A DNA stretch of 64,000 nt, taken from the NCBI GenBank assembly GCA_030581615.1, contig JAKTTT010000035.1, positions 174,781 through 238,780 of the forward strand, written 5' to 3'. Position 1 is the first letter of the stretch. The number at the start of each line of letters is the position of its first letter. Position numbers and translations under genes: made by a program. Positions 22,601 through 34,400 of this stretch are shown piece after piece. The notes under the pieces were generated by a model. The model was not told the origin of the DNA. It searched no databases and saw only the letters and a program-made list of their open reading frames with translations. This DNA comes from Alloascoidea africana (taxonomy: Eukaryota > Ascomycota > Alloascoideomycetes > Alloascoideales > Alloascoideaceae).

Positions 22601-25600
22601 TTTCAGAAACATCAAAGTGGTTATTTTAGATGCATTCAAAACAAGTGTACTTTTCCTAGTAAACTTACTGATGAGTAGGAAAGACTAAGCATGTGCGTAT
22701 TTCTTGGCTTTACCACAACGGTTTTCATCAAGGTTCTATATGAACTGAACTTTCCTTACAGACGCTTTTCTTAAACTTACTCATAAAGAAGCGTGTTGTA
22801 GGCTAAACGACAACAATTATGATATTTTACCTTTTTACGATACCTCATGCTACCGTGTGTCTGACCTCAGACTTAAATATTTCCTAGAAGGCAAAAACTT
22901 GAACCTAAATGGAAAAACAAGAATATAACAAAAAGTAGAAGGGAAAACCGAGGAATTGAAACATCTTTAGGAAAGAGTAGATGGAGCCTTTATAGTTGGT
23001 CTTCCCAGAAACCAGACGTCATTGTAAAGCCTTTAAATTATCAGGCTAGTGGTGTTCTTGATAATGTGACACACAACCTATTCTTCGTTGTTAACTTTCC
23101 CTCTGGTTACAACTAAAAACAGTCAAAACTTCGCTCCTGTCCATCCACGTAACTTTTTATTGTAATTTATTCTTGGCTTGGTGAAGCATTCTACCAATAA
23201 TAATAGGTGAAAAATCTTGTTATACACTCATGCAAACCAAGCAATATGGCCCAATCTGCCCAATGATATGCCTGATTCATAATTTTGTGGCAAACAAGTA
23301 GCACATTATTCTCCACACCAGAAAGCTACTCATATGGTCAGCCTTAATTAATGCTATACTCAACGGTGTTAGCAGTTCGTAGTTTCACCCCGACTATTCC
23401 AGCATAACTCCTGGATTCTTTTCTCGTCTCTCTTCGTTGCATTCACGCTCTATAAACTTGTAAAAAAGCACTAGGTGGATTACCTTATCATTTCTCTTCT
23501 AATACAAGAATGAAATCTTCTTGTGGAGCTCTAATTAATGGTCAGTATGTTTTATTCTTGGACCAATTTAGACGGAGCAGCGCTTTGAAATCTCAAATAA
23601 AAGTCAACTCATCACGGCTAATCCAACTATACCAAATTAAGGTTTTCCAACGCTACTAGATATCGTTATCTGAAGTTTCACTTCCCGGGTATCTTTATTC
23701 CACCTGCTGGGGGAATACACTTGAATTATTAAAACTGCCTGTTTGTTCACAAATTTTATTCAAGTAGTTTCCATGGCACTGAGTCTCTGACTACAAACAT
23801 TGCATTTTTAATCAGAGTAAAATATTACTAACATGTAACAGTCGTATTATTCATTTTCAGGAGTAATAGTAAAACTTGAAAGCTTTTTTGGGGATGTTTT
23901 ATATTTTGGGGAATTGGTTTTACTAAATATCATTAATTCTTAACTATTTTTTAGGGCACCATAATTTTATTTGTGAGCTATATAGCATTGACTATGGCAG
24001 TACTGCACCAGTCAGTCAAAAGCATAATATGAACCTCTCTGGTTTATTTGTTACCCTCTCCTTAAAAAAAGATCCAATAGGACTGATATATTTTTCCTGG
24101 CATTATTTGATGTAACGTTTCGAAAATCTGATAGTTGTTCAATCCATGACTGATTCTATACAGACAGATAGGGGTTGTGCGTGCTAGTTTACACCCTTAA
24201 AACTGAAACAGTGAGAAAATCCAAAAGAAGAATGGGGCATTCTGGTAATGCGCTTGCTCACACCAGCGACAAATCCCATCCAATAGCATGAGAAAGCAGC
24301 AACTGTCATATAAATGAACACACCGAGTAAAACCCGTACGCTAAAACTATTATTTCATAAAGAAATGGAATTTAGTGATGCTATAGTCGAACCCTATATC
24401 GAGGACTAGAAAGCTTGACCCTAAAAGCCACAAGATCTATAGACCTTTTGAATAGTGTTGGTCTTTTTCCTTCTACGCCTACTTGCTTCTGGTTCAGAAG
24501 AATAGTCCTCTCAAATTAAATTCTTAAGCTATGAGGAATAGTCCAGAAGTAATCTGTCCCATAAATTTTGCAATAGTTAGAAAGTTCCCATCAAGGAATC
24601 ATTATTGTTGAAAATTTATATTGGAACCCTTGTTTTCATTTGTTGTAACGTTTTAGATCAGCTAAAATTGAGACAAACTTGCTAGTTCATCAAATATGTG
24701 TGCTCTTGGTTCCAAATTCAGATCTGGACTAGAAACAAGCTTAGACACATGCTTGATATGGCAATAATGAAAAATATCTGAATTGAAAGTTGAACGAGCA
24801 ATAACTAAAATAAAGTAAAATGTCACTCAGCGTTGTTTAACCACCAATAGAAAAATAAGTTTTTTACGTTTAAGATCAAATCATTCTGTAAATTTATTTT
24901 TAGCGGTGTTCAGACAACCCAAATTCTTCATTATTATCAAAGGCATACCCATTACTATTCCATGGCTGTTGTCTATGCCATCACACTTCGTTTGAATTGC
25001 AGTGTAAAAAGAGTAAACCAATTTGAAATCAGTTTTACATGTAGTACCGAAGTCTTCATATTTTCAATCTTATGTCTTTTACAATTAGGGTAATTTGATT
25101 TTTGTCGATAACACCCAACCTTTGATGAAAGCGGACTACACGTTATCAACGTTTCAATAGTTGCTTTCTTTTTACTTAATTTGGTAGTAAAGTCCACCTT
25201 GAGTTGGTTCAATTCTTATCTCCCCAAAAATAACAGGAAAAGGATGCTTGATTGCTTCTTGGAAACTAGGGAGATGCCAAGACCGACTAAAGAATATGGC
25301 CTACTTTGAACATATGATGGTCTGGAAGAAAATGGAGCATTTGTGAGACAAGTGAATCAAATTAGGACTATTTTCAAAGTTTAGCTAGACTGTACGTTTT
25401 TCCCTTTCTCTCCCTACTCTTCTAGATGAATATGACATAAAATGTTCCACCAAGGGTTTCATTTGTTAATATTCATTGGTTCATTGGGACATTTATTGGA
25501 CATTGATTGCTATGCATGCTAGAAAGACATGTTAGCTTAGTACTCATTCCTACCAGAACGCTGATCGAAGCAATATTTATTAAAAAGTTAACAGATATCT

Positions 25601-25869
25601 AGTCTCCGTTTAAGCACCAAGTGCGATGACGATACTGTAAGGGTTTACGGAAAACCAAGGACTCTCCAATTCACCGACATAGCCGCAGAAACAGGATCTA
25701 TTGAAACAAGCCAAACACAAACCTGAGCGGGACCAGTGCTACTGGCAGACTACATTAATCTCGGTAAGGAAATTCACGATTTTCATTTGCAATTATGCAT
25801 TGTAAAAGACAGTAGCAAGTACCTCTATATACGGCCTATTTTGTTTCTTGTATCCAAGAGAGAAAAAAA
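19674..25869. other. Large gene-poor AT-rich region
   Basis: About 6.2 kb upstream of the adhesin and downstream of COR1. It has only short frames (longest about 95 codons) and none is convincing. Part next to 19673 must be the adhesin promoter. Spot checks of several distinctive words found no long inverted repeat here, and I see no tRNA. Confidence 0.5.
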
Positions 25870-27261
25870 TCACCATCTCATCAAAGCCATCTCGTTTCTA
25901 AGTCTGTTATAATCCAGGAGACCTTCAATTGATCCATAGGCTGAGATGGCAATATCACGATCCCAAAGATAATCTTGAGCCCATTTTGTAACATCTTCGG
26001 CACTTACTTTTTCAACATTTTGGATAAACTCAGAGTTCGAAGGACGTCGGCCCAACGAATTAATGTACCCTCCTATATCTTTTGCTACCTCCAGATTAGA
26101 AGACAGTTGAGAGAACCGGTCCGTCAGCACTTTTGCGCGGGCCCGGGAAACTGACGTTGGAGTAACGGACGTGGAAAGCTTATTCCATTCCTTTAAAGTG
26201 AAATGGGCGAGATCATCTATGGTACCCACTTGCGAGGTCTTGATAGCCACACCCCATAATCCCGCATCACTGTAAGATTTCGAAAAATGTGAAAACTTGT
26301 CTGCCAAGTGAAAGTCCGAGATCAACTGAGAAATTGGTGCCGTTGAGAGCTTTGAGAGCTTTGAGGCTGCGTCGTATGAACCTACAATTTCTTTTGCAAC
26401 AAGTGCTGTATAGTAGTCTTTCGAAGAATAGGGAACACCATTTACGGCAATTGAAATGTAGGCAGAAGGAACAGTATCATCCCTCATTCTAATTTCAGCT
26501 CCAAGGAAGTTTGGAGCTGCAGACTTGGAAGTGTCCTCAGACCGTTTACTATTAACCAAACTTGAAAAATGTTTATCAGCAAACTCGACTAATTGGTCAT
26601 GGTCAACAGCACCCGCACCCACTAAAATTGTCTTGTTAGGGTTTATATGCTTTGCCCAGAACCTCTCAAGGTCCATTGCTTCAACGGATTCAATAATTTC
26701 CTTTTGCCCAGAGATGGGCAACCCCAGTGAAGTACGAGGGAAAGCAACAGAGTATAAATGCTGATCGACCAAATACTCGTAGTCTGTTTCTGTCCTTTCA
26801 GCTAATTTTGAAGCCTTGGATTTTGCAAAAGCAATGCCTTCGCTTCTGAATTCTGGATTTTTAAATGGTGCGGCAAGAAGAGTAAGAGCGCTTTTGAGCT
26901 GGTCTTTATTAGCCTGAGTATAAAAGGCAGTAGACTCTTTAGTAGTTAGAGATCCAAACTGAGCCCCAATTTTTTCTGCCTCAACTTCAAATGCTCCAGG
27001 TTCTATTTCCGCCGCAGACCTAAAGTATGCATGTCCCAATACATTTGAAAGACCATTGTTATAGTCATTTTCTGCTCTGGCACCTGCCTTCACCCATAGT
27101 CCGACTGTGGCTGTTTGTGCCAGTGGATTTGTTTCACTGGCAATTGTAAGGCCGTTTGTCAAAGTTGTTGTTTTAGTTCTGGACGATACAGTTGCCAGAG
27201 TTCTGACGGAAGACCGATACGTTCTTGTGAATGATCGAACAAAAGCGCTAGACGTGAGCAT
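25870..27261 (-). CDS. COR1: Core protein 1 of the cytochrome bc1 complex
   Basis: Using ATG 27261, the protein is 463 aa, close to S. cerevisiae Cor1 (457 aa). It is a matrix-facing core subunit of respiratory complex III. It has the two-lobed M16 peptidase fold, but the zinc motif HxxEH is lost (the region reads NVLGHAYFR), so it is not the active MPP beta subunit. Diagnostic matches by recall are FLGAEIRMRDDTVPSAYISIAVNG, FSHFSKSYSDAGLWG and the final IEGLLDYNRLRNEMALMRW. The N-terminus (FVRSFTRTYRSSVRTLATVSS) is a mitochondrial presequence. The frame extends upstream to an ATG at 27345, adding 28 residues that look untargeted. The gene is divergent from SDH4, so two respiratory genes share a 226-bp promoter. 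Confidence 0.92.
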   Translation of the reverse strand: MLTSSAFVRSFTRTYRSSVRTLATVSSRTKTTTLTNGLTIASETNPLAQTATVGLWVKAGARAENDYNNGLSNVLGHAYFRSAAEIEPGAFEVEAEKIGAQFGSLTTKESTAFYTQANKDQLKSALTLLAAPFKNPEFRSEGIAFAKSKASKLAERTETDYEYLVDQHLYSVAFPRTSLGLPISGQKEIIESVEAMDLERFWAKHINPNKTILVGAGAVDHDQLVEFADKHFSSLVNSKRSEDTSKSAAPNFLGAEIRMRDDTVPSAYISIAVNGVPYSSKDYYTALVAKEIVGSYDAASKLSKLSTAPISQLISDFHLADKFSHFSKSYSDAGLWGVAIKTSQVGTIDDLAHFTLKEWNKLSTSVTPTSVSRARAKVLTDRFSQLSSNLEVAKDIGGYINSLGRRPSNSEFIQNVEKVSAEDVTKWAQDYLWDRDIAISAYGSIEGLLDYNRLRNEMALMRW

Positions 27262-27341
27262 CGGGAGTAACTTGTCGAGGAGGACGGTGAAAAGGAAAGC
27301 CTGTTTCGACCGTATTGATCTTTTAGATAAACCTGCTCTGG

Positions 27342-27348
27342 CCAATCA
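27342..27348 (+). promoter_or_regulatory. Candidate HAP (CCAAT) site between COR1 and SDH4
   Basis: CCAATCA (TGATTGG on the other strand) lies in the short shared promoter between two respiratory-chain genes. CCAAT elements bound by the Hap2/3/4/5 complex are the known activators of such genes in yeasts. Position and context support it; occupancy is not shown. Confidence 0.45.
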
Positions 27349-27487
27349 CCAGTAGCAGAAATGCTGGCGCTAAGACGCCGGATGTTATTTGCAGAAGTAC
27401 CGGGATCGCATCCCTCTCTTCTCCAAGTGAAAAATTAGACTAGAGAATGGCTTCAGGAAGATAGTATTTAGATCGAAACAGTGAAAA

Positions 27488-28057
27488 ATGATCAGACAAG
27501 CTATGATCAGACCAGTAGTCCGAAGCGGCCTGTCTTCAATACCTCCAGCAATGGGAAAGCGAATACTACCATTAGTGAGCCGACCAACACTTCTTGGACA
27601 AACCCACACTCGAAATATTTCTCTCTCAGCAATAATACAGAAAGTATTCCCAAAGATTATTGAACAACCTCCAGGAAACATTGTCGGCACCGTGAACGAC
27701 GCAGCAAAAGTACCGGAAGCAGACTACTTTCACGGTAGCTATCATTGGACTTACGAACGCATCATATGTGTGTCTCTCGTCCCTCTTACAGTTCTCCCCT
27801 TAGCTTTTGCGCCAATGGGAATCCAGATATGGCCCTCTGTGGATGCTCTTTTTGGAGGTCTTGTTCTGGTCCACGGGCACTTAGGTTTTCAGAGCTGTAT
27901 TATCGATTATATACCGCTGAGAGTGTATGGCAAATGGCATCATAGGGCCATGTATTTGCTGAGCGTTGGAACATGTTTAGGGCTATATGGAGTGTACGAA
28001 ATCGAAACTAACGACAACGGTATTTATGGTTTGGTGGGTTCGCTTTGGAAGGCTTAA
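27488..28057 (+). CDS. SDH4: Succinate dehydrogenase membrane anchor subunit
   Basis: This 189-aa protein matches Sdh4 (CybS), one of two small membrane anchors of complex II, which hold the Sdh1/Sdh2 catalytic dimer on the inner membrane and help form the ubiquinone site. The first ~60 residues are basic and Ser/Thr/Arg-rich, fitting a presequence (RPTLLGQTHTRNIS). SYHWTYERIICVSLVPLTVLPLA begins the first of three hydrophobic segments. LVHGHLGFQSCIIDYIP contains the conserved His and the Asp-Tyr pair of the quinone region. The end (GIYGLVGSLWKA) is typical. It shares its promoter with COR1. Confidence 0.93.
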   Translation: MIRQAMIRPVVRSGLSSIPPAMGKRILPLVSRPTLLGQTHTRNISLSAIIQKVFPKIIEQPPGNIVGTVNDAAKVPEADYFHGSYHWTYERIICVSLVPLTVLPLAFAPMGIQIWPSVDALFGGLVLVHGHLGFQSCIIDYIPLRVYGKWHHRAMYLLSVGTCLGLYGVYEIETNDNGIYGLVGSLWKA

Positions 28058-28450
28058 AGAGCTTGTTGAAATATAGAGCATTTGCGAATAATTCAATAGA
28101 TAACTCGTTGAAAATTTCTTTTGCATTCGTGCACAAGTCTATGAGGATCCAACGGGCACGTCTCCAACTACTAGGAGCTTGAAAGTTGATTTTGTATTCA
28201 TGCAAAATGATAATATATGTGCGAAAGATAAAAATGAAAATCAAAGCAAATGAAATGAGAGCAAAACAAAAGTTAAATATGCCGTACACGTGCCAATGCT
28301 CAAGTCACAAAACTTGTAAATAAATGAAGTATTTTCAAAAAAAGAACAAATAGCAAAAATCAACTAGAAATCTTTGTAATGTGACACAGTTTGGCCAATC
28401 TAAGTTGAAGCAAAACAGGGTAGCATTTAGTCTCGAATTAAACCAAACAG
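28058..28450. other. Convergent intergenic region
   Basis: Short AT-rich spacer between the 3' ends of SDH4 and the SET-domain gene. Nothing else seen. Confidence 0.4.
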
Positions 28451-31400
28451 TCAAGAAATAAACTTATATGTTGTGGGTGTGACATCAATTATTCCAGTGC
28501 CATTAATTTTTTCCTTTGGGGGCCTTCCTCGTTTTCTTCTTTCTCCCTTAGAAGATTTGTTGCCCCCTCCCCCAGCTGCAGTTCGAGACGCAGTTCCGGT
28601 TCTAGTAGAGTTTGTAGTACCAATGGACACGGAAGAATCATCAGAAAAGTTGCCGTCTGGCGAGTAAGTAGGAGACTTTACAACATGATTTGAGCTGAAA
28701 GTCGCCTGACTTTCCGATGTTGTTTTAACAACACTGGCACTGTTAATGCTCTCGTTCGCTTTAAGATTTGAAACATTGCTGGAAAACGATCTAGGTGGCG
28801 TTGAAGGCTGCTGCCCGGGACCATTACCTCCATCTCCAGTTCTCAAATTATCAGAGCATCTGGGTATTCCGGGGGCCGGAACAGGATAGGCTGATGATGT
28901 AGTTAATGAGATGGTGGACGACTTTGAGGAAGAAATTTCTGCTTGAACCTTCTGAAGTTGCGGCAAAGTAGGGAGCTTTTGTACTCCACGGGGCATTTGT
29001 GATTCCTGGGGCTGAATCTGCTGATTTAGCATTATTGCTGTTGGAGTTCCCATGACCATACTAGACAGCTGATGACTAGTCCTATAGAATGGCTGCAGAG
29101 ATGGAAACGGTGGGATGCTTCGTAACATGGAAGATGCTGAAGGTTGGCTATTAGTGGTATGATCAGAATAGTGCTCGCCGTAGATCTGCTGCTGGCCCTC
29201 TGGTGCTGGAAGAACGGAGCCAGAGTGAGTTTCTTGTACAAGTCCCCTAGTGCTCTTTTCTTGAGGTTGCAGATGGGCATGAGATACAAGTCTTCCTTCT
29301 TCGGGGCCTTCTGCCACTTGAACTCTAGGGGAAACTTGAGTTTTCTTTTTGTTGCCATCTTCAGGCTTCTTAAAGTCTCCTTTTCTGCTTCTTTTTTTAC
29401 TACCCTTTCTCATTTGGCTACTACCGCTCATGTCCACAAACTTTGTAGTTCTAGGTCTTACATTGAGAGTTGTGTTTGGAGTAGTGCTGACAGTAGCATG
29501 GGCATGGCTATTGGACTTGTTGTTACCATTGTAATTTTCTCCTCGATGACTCTCATCTCTCGTTTGTGAACGATTGGACTTTTGAAGAGGCATGTACAAA
29601 AATTGCGCTTGAATTTGGTACTCTTGATGGTGGCTTCGAGAACTTTGACCAACTTGTGTCTGACCAGCGGATGAGGGATCGGAAAGAGAGGGAGGACTTT
29701 TCTGTTTTTTCAATTGAAACTGGTGAACACCGGGCATTTCTCCTTTATATTTAACTTTTGTGGCAAGAGAATGCGAACTGGGGGCAGTTTTTAGCTCCTT
29801 ATCCACAGAGGGACTTCGTGAACTGTGTGCAACTGGGTCTTGATGGTGGAAATGGCTTTCATTAATATTCTCAGGATGGAGAAAAGATGATCTAGAACGG
29901 ACATTCCTCAATTTGTTTGTCGTCCCGGAACTCATTGAGTCTGTCAAGCTTTCATTCAATTCTAAAGAGTGCGTCCTATGTTTGCCATTATTAGCCATCC
30001 GAAAATGTAGTGGTGGCCCTTCCACAGAATTGGTAGCTATACTGTTGCTCTTTGGGGTTGTTGGAGAAGACGCCCAAGTTGGGTTTTCAGTTCCCAAAGA
30101 TTGATTTCTCGTGGTTGGAGATTTTGATTTTGCATTTTCCAATCGTGATCGATCAACTTCTGATAAAGCAGGAGGTTGTGCGACAACTCCCATAGAGTTT
30201 CTTTCCGTGGCGGGCAAAGGAGGTTCATGGCTATTCTCAAATTTAGAGGAATTCGGTTTGTGTGTTAAATCGCTCACCTTAATCGGAGATTGAGTGTGCT
30301 TATGTTCACTGATTGACTGAAAAGCGCTAGTTGCAGTGACTAAATTTCTATTATTAGTTTCATCCCTCCATGTAGAGGATGAGATCAAAACAGGCTGCTG
30401 GTCCTTGTAAGCTGAGGCGCTAAGTGATAAATCTTGGAGCTGTTGGCGATCAGACTTGCCGCCCAAAGTGCTGTTTCCATATCCAGTTACTGATTGTGTA
30501 ATTATAGACGATTCGGTTGATTGGCTTTGACTTTCATGAAGTTTCAAGCTAGCCGGGACCTGGGTCACAAATACGGACTTTGGAGAGCTATTTTGAGAAG
30601 GCTGAGAAATTGGGACTTTGGAAATATGAACAATGTTCACCATCTGCGGCCTTCGTTGCTGCTCCATAACAATTCTCCTTCTTTCCATCTGAATTTCTTC
30701 TTCTCTTTCACGTTCTCTCTGCCGTTCTTCTTGAAGCGCTTTCTCGTCTTCCTTTGTTAATAGCTGTTTGCTCGCATTAAAAGGTTGGATCTGTATCACG
30801 TTTTGTACTCCTCCTGGTTGCTGGTTTTGAATTACCTGGCTCGGCTCAAAACTTACTCTTCCTGAAAGCGAGTTATTAACTCTCGAAAATGAATTTCCCG
30901 TGCCATCTTCAATTTCGGTGGAAGCACCAGTTAGGGTTAGCGGCTTTCCTCCTGCCTGAGAAGTATGAACGCCCATAGACTGGGACTTTAACTGGCATTT
31001 AGCCGTTTCCGTAGTACCACTAACATCATAATCGTAATGATTGGTATCATTGCTGGCAAAAGGTTCACTTCTGATACTCGAAGAAGACACTTGGGAGTAT
31101 GTCGACATAGGAGATTCAACTGAAATCCGAGAAAGGACGGTTGTCGTATTCAACTTCAATGCTCCGCTTGAATGTTGAGGTAATTGTGGATTGCTCAAAC
31201 ATGATGATGATTGACTGGGGAAAGTGATAGGTATCTGCTTGATCAATCCAGGAGAACTATTATCATCAGTCACAGATTCCACAGATGAAATTGGTGATTC
31301 GTTCAAGTCCGGTGTTCTGAAAGTAATGGTCTGTGGTTTACCAAGCTCTATTTGCATTTCTTCAGACCTTGATCTAGATTTAGCAGCTCGATCCATGACC

Positions 31401-34400
31401 TCACTTACACATGCTTCGGTAGAGTTTTCTTTTTCAGATTGAGCCTTTGAAGTTTTAGCACCATCCGGATTGTAAATCTCTGGGTTGGATACGTTAACAA
31501 ACTCGTATTCTATCTTTCCGTTGTAGCTTGGAAAGCAGTTGGGATTCTCTTCCTCAGATCGATTAGTTGGGTTTACAGAGGTTGTTGCAGTTCCTTTCAT
31601 GTATAGAAAATGAGCTCGAGAACAGTATTTGGGAGTAACTATCGATTCTCCATCATGTGGGATTTGAGCCGGCTTTGGCGGTCGGCCTCTTCTAGCATTA
31701 TTAGGGGTTCCAAGAGAGTCAAACACGCCAGTCATCGACATTCCTCCAGTTCGTGTGGTCCCTGTTCCTGTAGTTGTTGTTGAATCGCTACCGTCACTAG
31801 CAGTTGCCTTGATTATTGGCTGTGCGGAAGTCAGACCATTAAAATCGGGAAAGTGTTTTCCAAGTCTTGACACCACAGCTTCATCAGATGAAGGGTTGCT
31901 GTCAGAAGTATTGTCCATACCGTTTAGCATCTTATTATTGTCTTCCTCAGCTTCTGACTCAATCACAATTTGTGTGCTTGATTGCTCCGAAATCACCGAC
32001 TGCACTGAAACAGAAGCTGATTGGACATAGTTTGTACTACATTTGGCATCATCATTATTAAGAAGGTTTGATATGGCAAGTGCTGAAGGAACAGATTTTG
32101 TAGATTTAACGACGAGATTATGTTTGGTATCACTTTTGTCCTCTATTGTTTCGGAGCAAGAGATGTCTTTCAAACACATGTCAGACTGAGCTGATTTTTG
32201 ACCAACTTTCTCTGATATAAAATTGGGCTTTAGAAGACTACTATCTGTGACGTTTTGAGCTTTGTCGAACGTTGAATCTTGATCATTGGAGTTTTTGGTG
32301 TTGGTAGTAGGGCCGCTTGAAACGCAACGAACAATATCCTTAATAGCAAAGGAGAGGGGGAATTGTTGAGCTGTCTCATGGCTTTCATCAGGTTTAGGGT
32401 TTTGAAAAGACACAAATTGTACCCGCTCGTCAGATATATCGTTCATTACCACTGCAGGGGAAGTGGAGGAGCATTGATCTCCAGAGTCTGAGTTTATTTT
32501 AATACTATGCTCTCGTTGCTCATTTTCATCCAGTACAATCTCAACCAGTTGAAAGGAATCTTCAGAGTCGCTGTCCCCATTTGAGCATTGAATCAGACTA
32601 TCTTCTTCGTCATCATCAATAAGATCGTCCATATCATTGGCAACATCGTTTTCCCAAGGAACAGGCAAATCGTTCTTTGATTCCTCATTTGGGCTCTTAT
32701 CTGAGGTGGCACGGACTTGATTTAACGAGGCTGAAACTCTCATCACCACATCCATATTGTCGTCCTCACCATTATTGAACTTTTCATGTGTGTCCTGGAT
32801 TTCAAGCTCATGATTCATGTCTCTTGAAACCTCAATCATAGAAATGTCACTGTCCGAGTCAGATACACTGGTACCATTTTCACCATCCTCGTTTACGTCT
32901 TTACACTGATTTCCCGAAAATGATGTGTCTGAGTTGTCGGAATCCGAAGCTATTATTTGATCATTTGGTCTCTTCACAATCAGGTTTCCTTCGCCGCCTT
33001 TTACATCAACCTGAGAGAAAGGGGAGACTGATTTCTCAATGTATAAGCTCTTAAGGCTATGAGCTTTTGATGATCCAATAAAATCAGCTGTAAAACTAGA
33101 TTTGTGCCCATCCGGAAGTTTTCTGGTCTCCAAAGTGTCATGAGATTGCTTTGAGAACCTCTTAAGAACAGTTGAACGTAACTTAAATGTTACCAACAAC
33201 GAAGGAGACGGCTTTGCAAATTGAACAGTATGGGAAAAGTCAGTTAGACTTGTTTCATCCTTTTCATTTGCAAAGTGCTTGCGATCCAGAAACATTTTTC
33301 TCTCATCATTAACACTCTCATGGCTTTCCTTTTCGGACGAGATATCTGGCATGTGCTTTTCAAGATACTCTAATGCTTTCTGGCCGACAGGAAGTTTCAC
33401 TATCAGTGACGGCCCTTTTTTGTTGGCTGTATCTTTGAGCAATATCTTATCTTCATGTGTCTTTGATGATCCATAGCTTGGGCCACTCTTTTGTTGGGAA
33501 ATACTGGTTGCAGTTTCTGTTTCGCTTGCAATTGAAAGAGGGTAGGTTCTAACGACTGTTAGTTCCATTTCTTCCTCATCTCCAATATCTTCATGCTTTT
33601 TAGGAAGCTCATTTTTCTTGGGCAGTGCAACTTTGAGACTGGAATAGTTTATGGGTGTCGGCACCCGATGTGATTCGCTCTTTACCCACGAGCACCGTTT
33701 GGAGGAAGTGGGAGGGGAAATAATAGGCAAGGTATTCCTCCGTCTGGGCTTTTTTCTCCTGCCAGTTCTACCTTTATACCCATTGAATGGATTGGTAAGC
33801 TTATTTGACCGTTCTAGAGACTGCCGTCTAGAAGATAAGTTGGAGTGTACCGTGGAGGAAATTGACGAAGAATCTGAAAAGCTGGTGGTGGACAGGCGTT
33901 CTTTGCCATTTCTAACTTTTGCATTCGAACTGATCGAGGATGAACTTGCTAAAATGTCCGAAGAAAGTCTTCTTTCGGTGGTGACGTTACTTGTTATGCC
34001 ATGCGAGCTTGTGTGATCAAAAGTGCTTTCCTTTGAACTCTTCCCACTAATGAAACCTCTGCAGTTGTCAGTTCCACAGAAACATGCCTGCGGCTTTGCG
34101 CCTTTAAAAGAATCAAAATTGTAGTCATATGTTATCTCGTCGCCCATTTCAACTCCATTTGCACCAGCAAAAAGCCCTATTCGAGGTTCACCAGCAACCA
34201 TCCATTTTTGCATCTCCGCGTTTGGGCTACAAGAATGATTCACAAATCTAGCAGCAGATCCCCTTGTTCCGCTATCTATGACAAATCCTTTTCCCAAGCT
34301 AAGGAAATAGTAGTTCTAAGTGTAAAACAGGTTAGTCAGAAGTGCTAGGTTTTTCTGGTAGAGAGTACATGCTTCAGAGTCTTTGTACCGGTTCGCTAAA

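Noticed and set aside
23360-23520. Second LTR beginning TGTTAGCAG
   Set aside because: I could find no matching terminal inverted repeat or flanking duplication.
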